Shown: piece by piece, positions 51,008 through 58,999 of the stretch
Numbering within the stretch: the first letter of the stretch is position 1
Layout of the letters: each line of letters opens with the position of its first letter
Assembly (NCBI RefSeq): GCF_004216755.1
Contig: NZ_SGWZ01000002.1
Location: 620,001 to 684,000 of the forward strand
Direction: 5' to 3'
Source of the DNA: Kerstersia gyiorum
Lineage (GTDB): Bacteria > Pseudomonadota > Gammaproteobacteria > Burkholderiales > Burkholderiaceae_B
DNA: 64,000 bases
Notes under the pieces: generated by a model
What the model saw: the letters and a program-made list of their open reading frames with translations, nothing else
What the model was told of the DNA's origin: nothing
The model's database searches: none
Position numbers and translations under genes: made by a program

Positions 51008-51931
51008 TTATTCCAGATTGGCGGCCTGTTCGCGCAGTTGTTCGATCAGCAGTTTCAGGTCCATTGCGGCCTGCGTCACGCTGATGTCGCCGGCCTTGGA
51101 ACCCAGGGTATTGGCTTCGCGGTTCATTTCCTGGAACAGGAAGTCCAGGCGCTTGCCCAGGCTGCCACGCTTGGTGCTGGCATCCTGGCGGCCGGAAAGC
51201 ATTTCTTCCAGTTCCGCCAGATGGGTTTTCAGGCGGGCAAGTTCTTCGGCCACGTCCACGCGCAGGCTGAACAACGTGGTTTCCTGCGCCAGGCGTTCGC
51301 TGAGTTCGGTGCCGCTGATCTGCGCGAAGCCGCCGGGCGCGGCTTGTTCCAGGGTTTCGCGCAGCTTGTCGGCTAGGCGTTGGCGATAGTGCTCGAGGAT
51401 GGCCGGCATGGCAGCTTCGACCTGCGCGACGCTGGCGCGGATGGCGGCGGCATTCTGCTGCATGATCGCACGCAGGCGTTTGCCTTCGCGCTGGCGGTTC
51501 TGGCTCAGTTGGGCCAGGGCGTCGGCCGCAGCGGCCAGCGCGGCGGCAGGCCAGTCCTGTTCGTCCGGGGCGGCGGGCGCCTGCAATTGATTCTGCAGCG
51601 CGTACAGATCATTGAGGCCCGGTTCGCGCAGGTTGGGGAAGTATTCCCGCGCCAGCGCCTGCTGGGTTGCTGCCTGGGCCAGGAAATCCGGGTCCAGTGC
51701 GCTGCTGCGGCTGGTGCTGCGGCGGGCGTAGGCCACGCGGATTTCGACCTTGCCACGCTGCAATGCCTTGCCTATCTGTTCGCGCAGCGGCGCTTCTATC
51801 TGGCGCAATTCGTCCGGCATGCGGAAATGCAGGTCGAGAAAACGGCTGTTGACGCTGCGGAGTTCGACCGACAGGGTGGCGGTGCTGGCTTCGGCGGTAG
51901 CGCTGCCGAAGGCGGTCATACTTTGGATCAT
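51008..51931 (-). CDS. yicC: YicC family endoribonuclease
   Basis: This 307-residue protein begins with the family signature MIQSMTAFGSATAE and RSVNSRFLDLHFRMP, has a long helical middle, and ends with the conserved GKRLDFLFQEMNREANTLGSK segment and a helix LKLLIEQLREQAANLE. E. coli YicC (RcpD-type) is an RNase affecting sRNA stability. It is divergent from rph, the usual arrangement next to RNase PH. Confidence 0.93.
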   Translation of the reverse strand: MIQSMTAFGSATAEASTATLSVELRSVNSRFLDLHFRMPDELRQIEAPLREQIGKALQRGKVEIRVAYARRSTSRSSALDPDFLAQAATQQALAREYFPNLREPGLNDLYALQNQLQAPAAPDEQDWPAAALAAAADALAQLSQNRQREGKRLRAIMQQNAAAIRASVAQVEAAMPAILEHYRQRLADKLRETLEQAAPGGFAQISGTELSERLAQETTLFSLRVDVAEELARLKTHLAELEEMLSGRQDASTKRGSLGKRLDFLFQEMNREANTLGSKAGDISVTQAAMDLKLLIEQLREQAANLE

Positions 51932-52034
51932 GCGGGACTACCTTGAAAAAATGCATGGCCTGTCGCACTGGCTGGGTGCCAGTGGCGGCAGGGGCTTCTA
52001 CAATGTAGGGAATTCTATCTGTTGGAGTGTTCTG

Positions 52035-52784
52035 GTGTCAGAGATATCGTCTTCCCTGTTGGCGCGCCGTCCTGCTGGCCGCGAGGCAAACAGCCTGCGT
52101 CCGGTTTCGGTCGAGCGTGGTTTTTCTCCCTATGCGGAAGGCTCGGCGCTGATACGCATGGGCGGCACGCATGTATTGTGCACCGCCAGCGTCCTGGAAA
52201 AAGTGCCGCCCTTCCTGAAAGGGCAGGGGCGCGGCTGGGTGACGGCGGAATATGGCATGCTGCCCCGCGCGACCCATACGCGTGGCGACCGCGAGGCGGC
52301 GCGTGGCAAGCAAAGCGGCCGCACGCAGGAAATCCAGCGCCTCATCGGCCGCAGCCTGCGCGCCGTGTTTGATCTCGAAGCGCTGGGCGAACGCACGCTG
52401 CACCTGGATTGCGACGTGCTCCAGGCCGATGGCGGCACGCGTTGCGCCAGTATTACCGGTGCCTGGATCGCGGCTGCTGATGCGGTTGATTGGCTGTTGC
52501 GCGAAGGGCGTATCACGCGCCAGGCCGTAACCAGCCAGGTTGCTGCCGTTTCCGTCGGCCGGGTGGCGGGAGCCGCCTTGCTGGACCTCGATTATCCCGA
52601 AGACTCCGGCTGCGATGCCGATGTCAACGTCGTGATGACAGGCGCAGGCCATCTGGTCGAAGTGCAGGGCACGGCTGAACGCCAGGCGTTTGACCGGCGC
52701 GAATTCAACGAATTGCTGGACCTGGCCGAACTGGGTATCGGCCAGTTGTTCGACATCCAGCGCCAGTCGCGGAGCGCGGCATGA
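52035..52784 (+). CDS. rph: Ribonuclease PH
   Basis: This 249-residue phosphorolytic 3'-5' exonuclease trims tRNA 3' ends. Landmarks are LRPVSVERGFSPYAEGSALI, TAEYGMLPRATHTR, the phosphate-binding GRTQEIQRLIGRSLRAVFD region, and the acidic site LDLDYPEDSGCDADVNVV. GTG 52035 has TTGGAG upstream; no closer ATG exists before the conserved start. The end overlaps rdgB by an ATGA. Confidence 0.94.
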   Translation: MSEISSSLLARRPAGREANSLRPVSVERGFSPYAEGSALIRMGGTHVLCTASVLEKVPPFLKGQGRGWVTAEYGMLPRATHTRGDREAARGKQSGRTQEIQRLIGRSLRAVFDLEALGERTLHLDCDVLQADGGTRCASITGAWIAAADAVDWLLREGRITRQAVTSQVAAVSVGRVAGAALLDLDYPEDSGCDADVNVVMTGAGHLVEVQGTAERQAFDRREFNELLDLAELGIGQLFDIQRQSRSAA

Positions 52785-53422
52785 GCGCGGGCGCGAGTGA
52801 GCTGAATGTCCAGGCCCCGGCCGGGCTGGAACGCATCGTCCTGGCGTCCGGCAATGCCGGCAAGATCCGTGAGTTCCGCCGCTTGTTCGAAGCCTATGGC
52901 ACGGAACTGGTGCCGCAGGGCGAATTGGGCGTGCCCGAAGCGCCCGAGCCGCATTGCACCTTCATCGAGAACGCCCTGGCCAAAGCGCGCCATGCCAGCA
53001 GACTGACCGGCCTGCCGGCGCTGGCGGATGATTCCGGCCTGTGCGTGCCGGCGCTGGATGGCGCGCCTGGCGTCTATTCGGCGCGCTATGCGCAAATGCA
53101 GGGTGGCGAGAAAAGCGATGCAGCCAACAATGCCTGCCTGGTTCAGGCATTGGCTGGTAAAGAAGACCGCCGGGCGTTTTACGTGGCTGTCCTGGTCCTG
53201 GTCAGGCATGCGGATGATCCGCATCCGCTGGTGGCCGATGGCGTGTGGCACGGCGAGGTCGTGGATAGTCCGCGTGGCGAGCACGGCTTCGGCTACGACC
53301 CGCATTTCTTTTTGCCGCAGGAAAACCTGACGGCAGCGGAAATGGCCCCCGAGCTGAAAAACCGTATCAGTCACCGGGCGCTGGCCTGGCAGGCGCTGGC
53401 GGCACGCCTGGCGCAGGCCTGA
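52781..53422 (+). CDS. rdgB: dITP/XTP pyrophosphatase (RdgB/HAM1)
   Basis: This 213-residue enzyme hydrolyses non-canonical purine triphosphates to monophosphates, keeping inosine and xanthine out of DNA. It has LASGNAGKIREFRRLFEAYG, FIENALAKARHA, the catalytic Asp region LADDSGLCVPALDGAPG, and the C-terminal ISHRALAWQAL. An N-terminal extension of about 14 residues precedes the fold. It overlaps rph (ATGA) and is followed by hemW after 23 bases. Confidence 0.95.
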   Translation: MSAGASELNVQAPAGLERIVLASGNAGKIREFRRLFEAYGTELVPQGELGVPEAPEPHCTFIENALAKARHASRLTGLPALADDSGLCVPALDGAPGVYSARYAQMQGGEKSDAANNACLVQALAGKEDRRAFYVAVLVLVRHADDPHPLVADGVWHGEVVDSPRGEHGFGYDPHFFLPQENLTAAEMAPELKNRISHRALAWQALAARLAQA

Positions 53423-53445
53423 GCGGCAAGGGACTCCGGCTCTCC

Positions 53446-54666
53446 ATGGCTACTGTCATTCCCATCATGCCTGCAGGCCTGTCGCGGCGCGAACTGCGGC
53501 AGGCGCAGGCGACCGTCCTGCAGGCCTTGCCGCCGCTGGCGCTCTATATTCACGTGCCGTGGTGCGTGCGCAAATGCCCGTACTGCGATTTCAATTCGCA
53601 CAATGCTCCCGCCACGCTGCCCGAGGCCGAGTTCCTGGCCGCGCTGCGCAGCGACCTGGAACAGACCCTGCCTCAGGTCTGGGGACGCCAGGTCATTTCC
53701 GTATTCATCGGCGGCGGCACTCCCAGCCTGTTGTCGGCCGGCGCCGTCGATGAAATGCTGGGCATGGTGCGTGCCTACCTGAAATTGCTGCCGGATGCTG
53801 AAATCACAATGGAAGCGAATCCGGGCACGGTGGAGGCCGGGCGCTTCCAGGCCTATGCACGCAGCGGGGTGAACCGCCTGTCTCTCGGTGTGCAAAGTTT
53901 CGATGACGCCTGTTTGCGCGCCCTCGGGCGCATCCACGATGGCAGGCAGGCACGCGACGCGATTGCGCTGGCGCTGGATGCCGTGCCGCGCGTCAATCTG
54001 GACCTGATGTTTGCCTTGCCTGGCCAGGACGAAGCCGGTGCGCGCCGCGACATCGATACGGCGCTGTCTTTCGGCACGGGCCATTTGTCCCTGTATCACC
54101 TGACACTGGAACCGAATACCGTTTTCGCGAAGTATCCGCCGCCTTTGCCCGACGACGATGCCGCTGCGGCGATCCAGGAAATGCTGCAGCAGCGTGTGGC
54201 AGAGGCCGGCTACGAACAATATGAGGTTTCCGCCTATGCGCGGGCCGGGCAGCGTTGCCAGCACAATACCAACTATTGGGAATTCGGCGATTACCTGGGC
54301 ATAGGGCCCGGCGCTCATGCCAAGATATCCTTCCATGACCGCATCCTGCGGGAAGCACGCACCCGCAGTCCTGAACAGTGGATGCAGCGTGCCCTGGCGG
54401 GTGACGGCTCCCATATCGCCAGCAGCGATGTCCTGACGCCTGCGGACCTGCCTTTCGAATTCATGCTCAATGCACTGCGCCTGCGCGCCGGGGTGCCCAG
54501 TGCGAGCTTCAGTGCGCGCACCGGTTTGCCCCTGGCGGCCATTCATGCGCAATTGCGGCGCGCCATGAACAAAGGTTTGCTGGATGCAGATCCAGCAGTA
54601 TTGCGCGCTACCCCCCTGGGATGGCAGTTTTTGAACGATTTACTGGAAATGTTTTTGCCGGAGTGA
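53446..54666 (+). CDS. hemW: Radical SAM protein HemW
   Basis: This 406-residue protein binds a 4Fe-4S cluster through C40, C44 and C47 (HVPWCVRKCPYCDF). It has the radical SAM GGGTPS motif and HemW features such as NRLSLGVQSFDD and DLMFALPGQ. The C-terminal HemN/HemW domain is present. Bacterial HemW is a haem chaperone rather than the coproporphyrinogen dehydrogenase HemN; the absence of HemN's fourth nearby Cys in the motif supports this. It is last in the rph-rdgB-hemW operon. Confidence 0.92.
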   Translation: MATVIPIMPAGLSRRELRQAQATVLQALPPLALYIHVPWCVRKCPYCDFNSHNAPATLPEAEFLAALRSDLEQTLPQVWGRQVISVFIGGGTPSLLSAGAVDEMLGMVRAYLKLLPDAEITMEANPGTVEAGRFQAYARSGVNRLSLGVQSFDDACLRALGRIHDGRQARDAIALALDAVPRVNLDLMFALPGQDEAGARRDIDTALSFGTGHLSLYHLTLEPNTVFAKYPPPLPDDDAAAAIQEMLQQRVAEAGYEQYEVSAYARAGQRCQHNTNYWEFGDYLGIGPGAHAKISFHDRILREARTRSPEQWMQRALAGDGSHIASSDVLTPADLPFEFMLNALRLRAGVPSASFSARTGLPLAAIHAQLRRAMNKGLLDADPAVLRATPLGWQFLNDLLEMFLPE

Positions 54667-54720
54667 TCCAATCCGGTGCAGTGATCCATATTGGTGCCAG
54701 GATGGCACCAATATGGTGCA
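54664..54720 (+). promoter_or_regulatory. Three tandem NtrC-like enhancer sites upstream of glnA
   Basis: Site C (54704-54720, GGCACCAATATGGTGCA) is a near-perfect NtrC site with GCACCA and TGGTGC arms. Site B (54682-54698) and site A (54664-54680) keep the right arms TGGTGC and CGGTGC but have a degenerate left arm (GATCCA). Starts are spaced 18 and 22 bases. They lie 41 to 97 bases upstream of the -24 element, a typical enhancer position, although site A touches the hemW stop codon. Confidence 0.8.
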
Positions 54721-54760
54721 TTAATATCTTACTTTCGTGTCCTGCCAGCCGGGGAAAAGC

Positions 54761-54776
54761 TGGCACGCTAATTGCT
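54761..54776 (+). promoter_or_regulatory. Sigma-54 promoter of glnA
   Basis: TGGCACGCTAATTGCT matches the -24/-12 consensus (TGGCAC-N5-TTGCW) exactly. It ends 58 bases before the glnA start codon and lies downstream of the NtrC-like sites. Confidence 0.93.
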
Positions 54777-54834
54777 TGATAGGGAACGAACGCGCAGCGT
54801 GGCGGCGCGCGGTACTCACCTTACTGGAGATAAC

Positions 54835-56244
54835 ATGGCTACGCCTCAAGATGTGCTCAAGACTATTGCGGAAAACGACGTCAAGTTCGTGGACTTCCGC
54901 TTCACCGATACGCTGGGCAAGGAACAACACGTTTCGGTGCCGGCGCATCGTGTAGAAGAAGAAACCTTTGAAACCGGCCAGGCTTTCGACGGCTCGTCCA
55001 TCGCCGGCTGGAAAGGTATCGAAGCCTCCGACATGGTGCTGATCCCGGATGCCTCCACTGCCCACCTCGATCCGTTCACGGAACAGTCGACACTGATCCT
55101 GACCTGCGACGTGATCGACCCGGCCGACATGAAGGGCTATGACCGCGACCCGCGTTCGCTGGCTCGCCGCGCCGAGGCCTACCTGAAGTCCAGCGGCCTG
55201 GGCGACACCGCCTATTTTGGCCCGGAACCCGAATTCTTCGTATTTGACGGCGTGTCCTGGGATGACGGCCCTTCGGGCGCGTTCTACAAGATCGCTTCCG
55301 ACGAAGGCGCCTGGTCGCGTGCCAACGACGCCAGCAGCAATTCCGGCCATCGCCCGCGCGTGAAGGGCGGCTATTTCCCGGTTGCCCCGGTGGATTCCTT
55401 CAACGACATGCGCGCTGAAATGTGCTTGTTGATGGAAGAGCTGGGCGTGCCTGTCGAAGTGCACCACCATGAAGTGGCAGGCCCTGGCCAGCTGGAAATC
55501 GGCACCAAGTTCAGCACGCTGGTGCAGCGCGCCGACTGGACGCAGATCATGAAGTACGTCATTCACAACGTGGCGCACAACTACGGCAAGACGGCCACCT
55601 TCATGCCCAAGCCCATCGTTGGCGACAACGGTTCCGGCATGCACGTGCACCAGTCCATCTGGAAAGATGGCCAGAACCTGTTCTCGGGCAATGCCTACGC
55701 CGGCCTGTCGGAGTTTGCGCTGTACTACATCGGCGGCATTATCAAGCATGCCCGTGCGCTCAACGCCTTCACCAATCCCGGCACGAACTCGTACAAGCGC
55801 CTGGTTCCGCACTTCGAAGCACCGGTCAAACTGGCATATTCGGCCCGCAACCGTTCGGCCTCGATCCGCATTCCGTACGTGGCCAACCCCAAGGGCCGCC
55901 GCATCGAAGCGCGCTTCCCGGACCCTCTGGCCAACCCGTACCTGGCGTTTTCGGCACTGATGATGGCTGGCCTGGATGGCGTGCAGAACAAGATTCATCC
56001 TGGCGATCCCGCCGACAAGAACCTGTACGATCTGCCGCCGGAAGAAGATGCAAAGATCCCGACGGTGTGTTCGTCGCTGGAGCAAGCGCTGGAATCGCTG
56101 GATAACGATCGCGAGTTCCTGACCCGTGGCGGCGTATTCAGCAACGCAATGATCGACGCGTACCTGGGCCTGAAGCAAAACGAGGTCAATCGTCTGCGCA
56201 TGGTGGCGCACCCGGTCGAATTCGATATGTACTACAGCCTTTAA
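54835..56244 (+). CDS. glnA: Glutamine synthetase type I
   Basis: This 469-residue GS-I-beta enzyme makes glutamine from glutamate, ammonia and ATP. It has FDGSSIAGWKGIEASDM, PEPEFFVFD with metal ligands, HHHEVAGPGQLEIG, and NPGTNSYKRLVPHFEAP. The adenylylation Tyr is at residue 398 counting Met (KNLYDLPPEE), so GlnE-type control is expected. ATG 54835 follows GGAGA. It has a sigma-54/NtrC promoter and is followed by ntrB and ntrC. Confidence 0.97.
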   Translation: MATPQDVLKTIAENDVKFVDFRFTDTLGKEQHVSVPAHRVEEETFETGQAFDGSSIAGWKGIEASDMVLIPDASTAHLDPFTEQSTLILTCDVIDPADMKGYDRDPRSLARRAEAYLKSSGLGDTAYFGPEPEFFVFDGVSWDDGPSGAFYKIASDEGAWSRANDASSNSGHRPRVKGGYFPVAPVDSFNDMRAEMCLLMEELGVPVEVHHHEVAGPGQLEIGTKFSTLVQRADWTQIMKYVIHNVAHNYGKTATFMPKPIVGDNGSGMHVHQSIWKDGQNLFSGNAYAGLSEFALYYIGGIIKHARALNAFTNPGTNSYKRLVPHFEAPVKLAYSARNRSASIRIPYVANPKGRRIEARFPDPLANPYLAFSALMMAGLDGVQNKIHPGDPADKNLYDLPPEEDAKIPTVCSSLEQALESLDNDREFLTRGGVFSNAMIDAYLGLKQNEVNRLRMVAHPVEFDMYYSL

Positions 56245-56302
56245 AACCGGTCAGCGGCGTGCTTGCCACGCCGCTGCGCCACCGCCCCGGGAGCCGTCCA
56301 TC

Positions 56303-57361
56303 ATGAATCTCGACGCATTGGATCTGTTGGCCTGCTCGGTGCTGCTGGTTGACGAGCAGGGGCGGGTGGCGCACGCCAACAGCGCGGCCGAAGACGTATT
56401 CGGCCGTGCCCGCCGGCGCCTGGCAGGGGTTTCCGTTGAACGCCTTTTCGTGGAAGCGGCGGATATCCGTGCTGCCGTGGCTGCATCGCAGGCGGATGGT
56501 TTTGCCGACTTGCGCCTGCACCTGCAGGCGCGGCGCGGGCTGTCGGAGACTCCCGCAGTTGCAGTGACGGTCTTGACGCTGACGGCGCAAGCCTGGCCCA
56601 CGCTTATTGAAGTGCGCGAGGTGACGCAGGCGCAGCTGGCCGACCGCAACAGCCAGATCTATGCCAGCCTGCAAGGGCAGCGCGAGCTGCTGCGCAACCT
56701 GGCGCATGAAATCAAGAATCCCCTGGGCGGATTGCGCGGAGCAGCGCAATTGCTGGAATCGGAACTGCCCGATCCTGCGCTCAAGGAATACACGCAAGTC
56801 ATTATTTCCGAGGCAGACCGCCTGCAGGCGCTGGTCGACCGCCTGGCGGCTTCGCAGCGCATTGCGGCGGTGCGCAGGGCGCCGACCAATATTCACGAGG
56901 TCTGTGAACGTGTCTGCGCGCTGATCCGCGCGGAGTTTCGCGATGACGTCGTGCTGCAGCGGGATTACGACGCATCCGTGCCGGAAATCATGGCCGATGC
57001 CGAGCGCCTGATCCAGGCCTTGCTCAACGTCATGCGTAACGCAGCCCAGGCGCTGACGCAGCCCACCCGGACGCCCAATGCGCGCATTACCCTGCGCACC
57101 CGGGTCATGCGGCGCGTCATTATCGGCGGCAGGCAGGAGCGCATGGCCCTGGCGGTATCCGTCATCGACAACGGTCCTGGGGTACCGGAAGGTATCCAGG
57201 ATCGCGTTTTCCACCCGTTGGTGACTGGACGCGCCAGCGGCACCGGCCTGGGCCTGAGTCTGGCGCAGGATTTTCTCCAGCAGCATGACGGTGTGATCGA
57301 GTTCCGTTCGGAACCTGGCAACACTGAATTCAGCCTGGTACTACCCATGGAGCTCGCTTGA
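56303..57361 (+). CDS. ntrB: Nitrogen regulation sensor kinase NtrB (GlnL)
   Basis: This 352-residue cytoplasmic kinase/phosphatase controls NtrC with PII proteins. An N-terminal PAS domain (LLACSVLLVDEQGRVAHANS) is followed by the phospho-His at about residue 135 (LRNLAHEIKNPLGGLRGAAQ) and HATPase boxes (LLNVMRNAAQAL, DNGPGVPEGI, GTGLGLSLAQ). It lies 58 bases after glnA and overlaps ntrC by an ATGA. An internal promoter was not identified. Confidence 0.95.
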   Translation: MNLDALDLLACSVLLVDEQGRVAHANSAAEDVFGRARRRLAGVSVERLFVEAADIRAAVAASQADGFADLRLHLQARRGLSETPAVAVTVLTLTAQAWPTLIEVREVTQAQLADRNSQIYASLQGQRELLRNLAHEIKNPLGGLRGAAQLLESELPDPALKEYTQVIISEADRLQALVDRLAASQRIAAVRRAPTNIHEVCERVCALIRAEFRDDVVLQRDYDASVPEIMADAERLIQALLNVMRNAAQALTQPTRTPNARITLRTRVMRRVIIGGRQERMALAVSVIDNGPGVPEGIQDRVFHPLVTGRASGTGLGLSLAQDFLQQHDGVIEFRSEPGNTEFSLVLPMELA

Positions 57362-58881
57362 TGAAATCGGTTTGGATAGTTGATGATGACCAGGCCATCC
57401 GCTGGGTACTGGAAAAGGCGCTGGCGCGCGCCGGCGTTGCCACGCGCAGCTTTCCTGGTCCGGAAAAAGTGCTGCAGGCACTGGAGCAGGAACAGCCCGA
57501 CGCGCTGGTGTCGGACATTCGTATGCCTGGCGGCGGCGGGCTGGAATTGCTGGGCGAGATCAAGGCACACTATCCGGCCTTGCCGGTGATCGTCATGACG
57601 GCCTACGCGGATCTGGAAAGCACGGTATCGGCCTTTCAGCATGGGGCTTTCGATTATCTGGCCAAGCCGTTCGACGTCAACGATGCCGTGGCCTTGATCC
57701 AGCGTGCCACCCAGGATGCCAGGCGCACGCCGCCTGCCCATGGCGAGGCCGCCACCATGCCGGTGGACCAGCGCGTCATGATGATGCGTTCCTCGTCCAC
57801 GGCGATGCAGGAAGTCTTTCGCGCCATCGGCCGCCTGGCGCAATCTCGTGCCACCGTGCTGATCACTGGTGAATCCGGCACAGGCAAGGAGTTGATCGCG
57901 CGCGCTTTACACAGCCACGGTTCGCGGGCTTCCGCGCCCTTCATTGCACTGAATGCCGCCGCCATCCCGCGCGACTTGCTGGAAGCGGAATTGTTCGGGC
58001 ACGAGCGTGGCGCGTTCACGGGTGCCAGCCAGTTGCGGCGCGGCCGTTTCGAGGAAGCAGACGGCGGCACTTTGTTCCTGGATGAAATTGGCGACATGCC
58101 GCTGGAGTTGCAGACGCGTCTGCTGCGGGTCCTGGCCGAAGGCAGCTTCTACCGTGTGGGCGGTTCCCAGCCTGTGATGGTGGATGTGCGCATCATCGCC
58201 GCCACGCACCAGCCGCTGGAGCAGCAGGTTGCCCAGGGGCGCTTCCGTGAAGATTTGTTCCATCGCCTCAATGTCATTCGCCTGCGCCTGCCGCCCCTGC
58301 GCGAGCGGCGGGAAGACATTCCGGCGCTGACCGAGCATTTCCTGGCGCAGAGCGCCCGCACGCTGGGAGTGGCGTCCAAAGCTCTGACGCCAGAGGCCAT
58401 GCAGGCGTTTTGTCGCTTCGATTTCCCGGGCAATGTGCGCCAGCTGGAGAATTTTTGTCATTGGATTACCGTCATGGCACCTGGCCAGACGGTCGGGCTG
58501 AGCGATCTGCCGCCCGAAATCGCTGCGGCGCGGGTTCAGCAGCAGACATCCCCGGCGTCGGCGGGGATGCCAGGGCAGGCCTACGCCGGCGGTGGTAGCA
58601 TGGCCGTTCCGGTGAGCGTGGTCGAAGGGCACGTGCCGGCGACCGATGAACTGATCCAGAACGAATGGCATGACAATCTGCGCCAGGATGTCAAGCGCAG
58701 GCTGGCTCGCGGGGAGTTCGACATCATGACGGTGCTGACGCGTCAGTTTGAAGAAATTCTCCTGCAGGCCGCGCTGGATGCGTGCCGTGGCCGCCGCATA
58801 GAAGCTGCTGCGCGGCTAGGCATCGGGCGCAATACGCTGACGCGCAAGCTCAAGGATTGGGAAGAAGACGACGGCGCCTGA
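57358..58881 (+). CDS. ntrC: Nitrogen regulation response regulator NtrC (GlnG)
   Basis: This 507-residue sigma-54 activator has a receiver with D52 (SDIRMPGG) and Lys in YLAKPFD. The AAA+ domain has Walker A GESGTGKE (171-178), the sigma-54-contacting GAFTGA (about 218-223) and Walker B TLFLDEIGDMP. A Fis-type helix-turn-helix lies at the C-terminus (RIEAAARLGIGRNTLTRKLK). The linker before it is long and Gly/Ser/Pro-rich. It should activate the glnA promoter in this window. Confidence 0.96.
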   Translation: MMKSVWIVDDDQAIRWVLEKALARAGVATRSFPGPEKVLQALEQEQPDALVSDIRMPGGGGLELLGEIKAHYPALPVIVMTAYADLESTVSAFQHGAFDYLAKPFDVNDAVALIQRATQDARRTPPAHGEAATMPVDQRVMMMRSSSTAMQEVFRAIGRLAQSRATVLITGESGTGKELIARALHSHGSRASAPFIALNAAAIPRDLLEAELFGHERGAFTGASQLRRGRFEEADGGTLFLDEIGDMPLELQTRLLRVLAEGSFYRVGGSQPVMVDVRIIAATHQPLEQQVAQGRFREDLFHRLNVIRLRLPPLRERREDIPALTEHFLAQSARTLGVASKALTPEAMQAFCRFDFPGNVRQLENFCHWITVMAPGQTVGLSDLPPEIAAARVQQQTSPASAGMPGQAYAGGGSMAVPVSVVEGHVPATDELIQNEWHDNLRQDVKRRLARGEFDIMTVLTRQFEEILLQAALDACRGRRIEAAARLGIGRNTLTRKLKDWEEDDGA

Positions 58882-58946
58882 TGGCCAGCTTGGCTTGTCA
58901 GCGCGTCACGGCGGAATCAAATCATGCGGCGCCGCCTAATGGCGCT

Positions 58947-58973
58947 GCGCTGCGGGCAATGTTGCCGCAGCGC
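58947..58973. terminator. Hairpin between convergent ntrC and TonB-receptor genes
   Basis: GCGCTGCGG and CCGCAGCGC arms pair around a GCAATGTTG loop that can extend the stem, with one bulged G. No clear T-run follows on either strand, so termination strength is doubtful. Confidence 0.5.
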
Positions 58974-58999
58974 ATGCGCCCGTCCTGTCGCGGGTTGCT

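Noticed and set aside
58882..58999. Strong intrinsic terminator after ntrC
   Set aside because: A GC-rich hairpin is present but without a convincing T-run, so it is reported only with moderate confidence.
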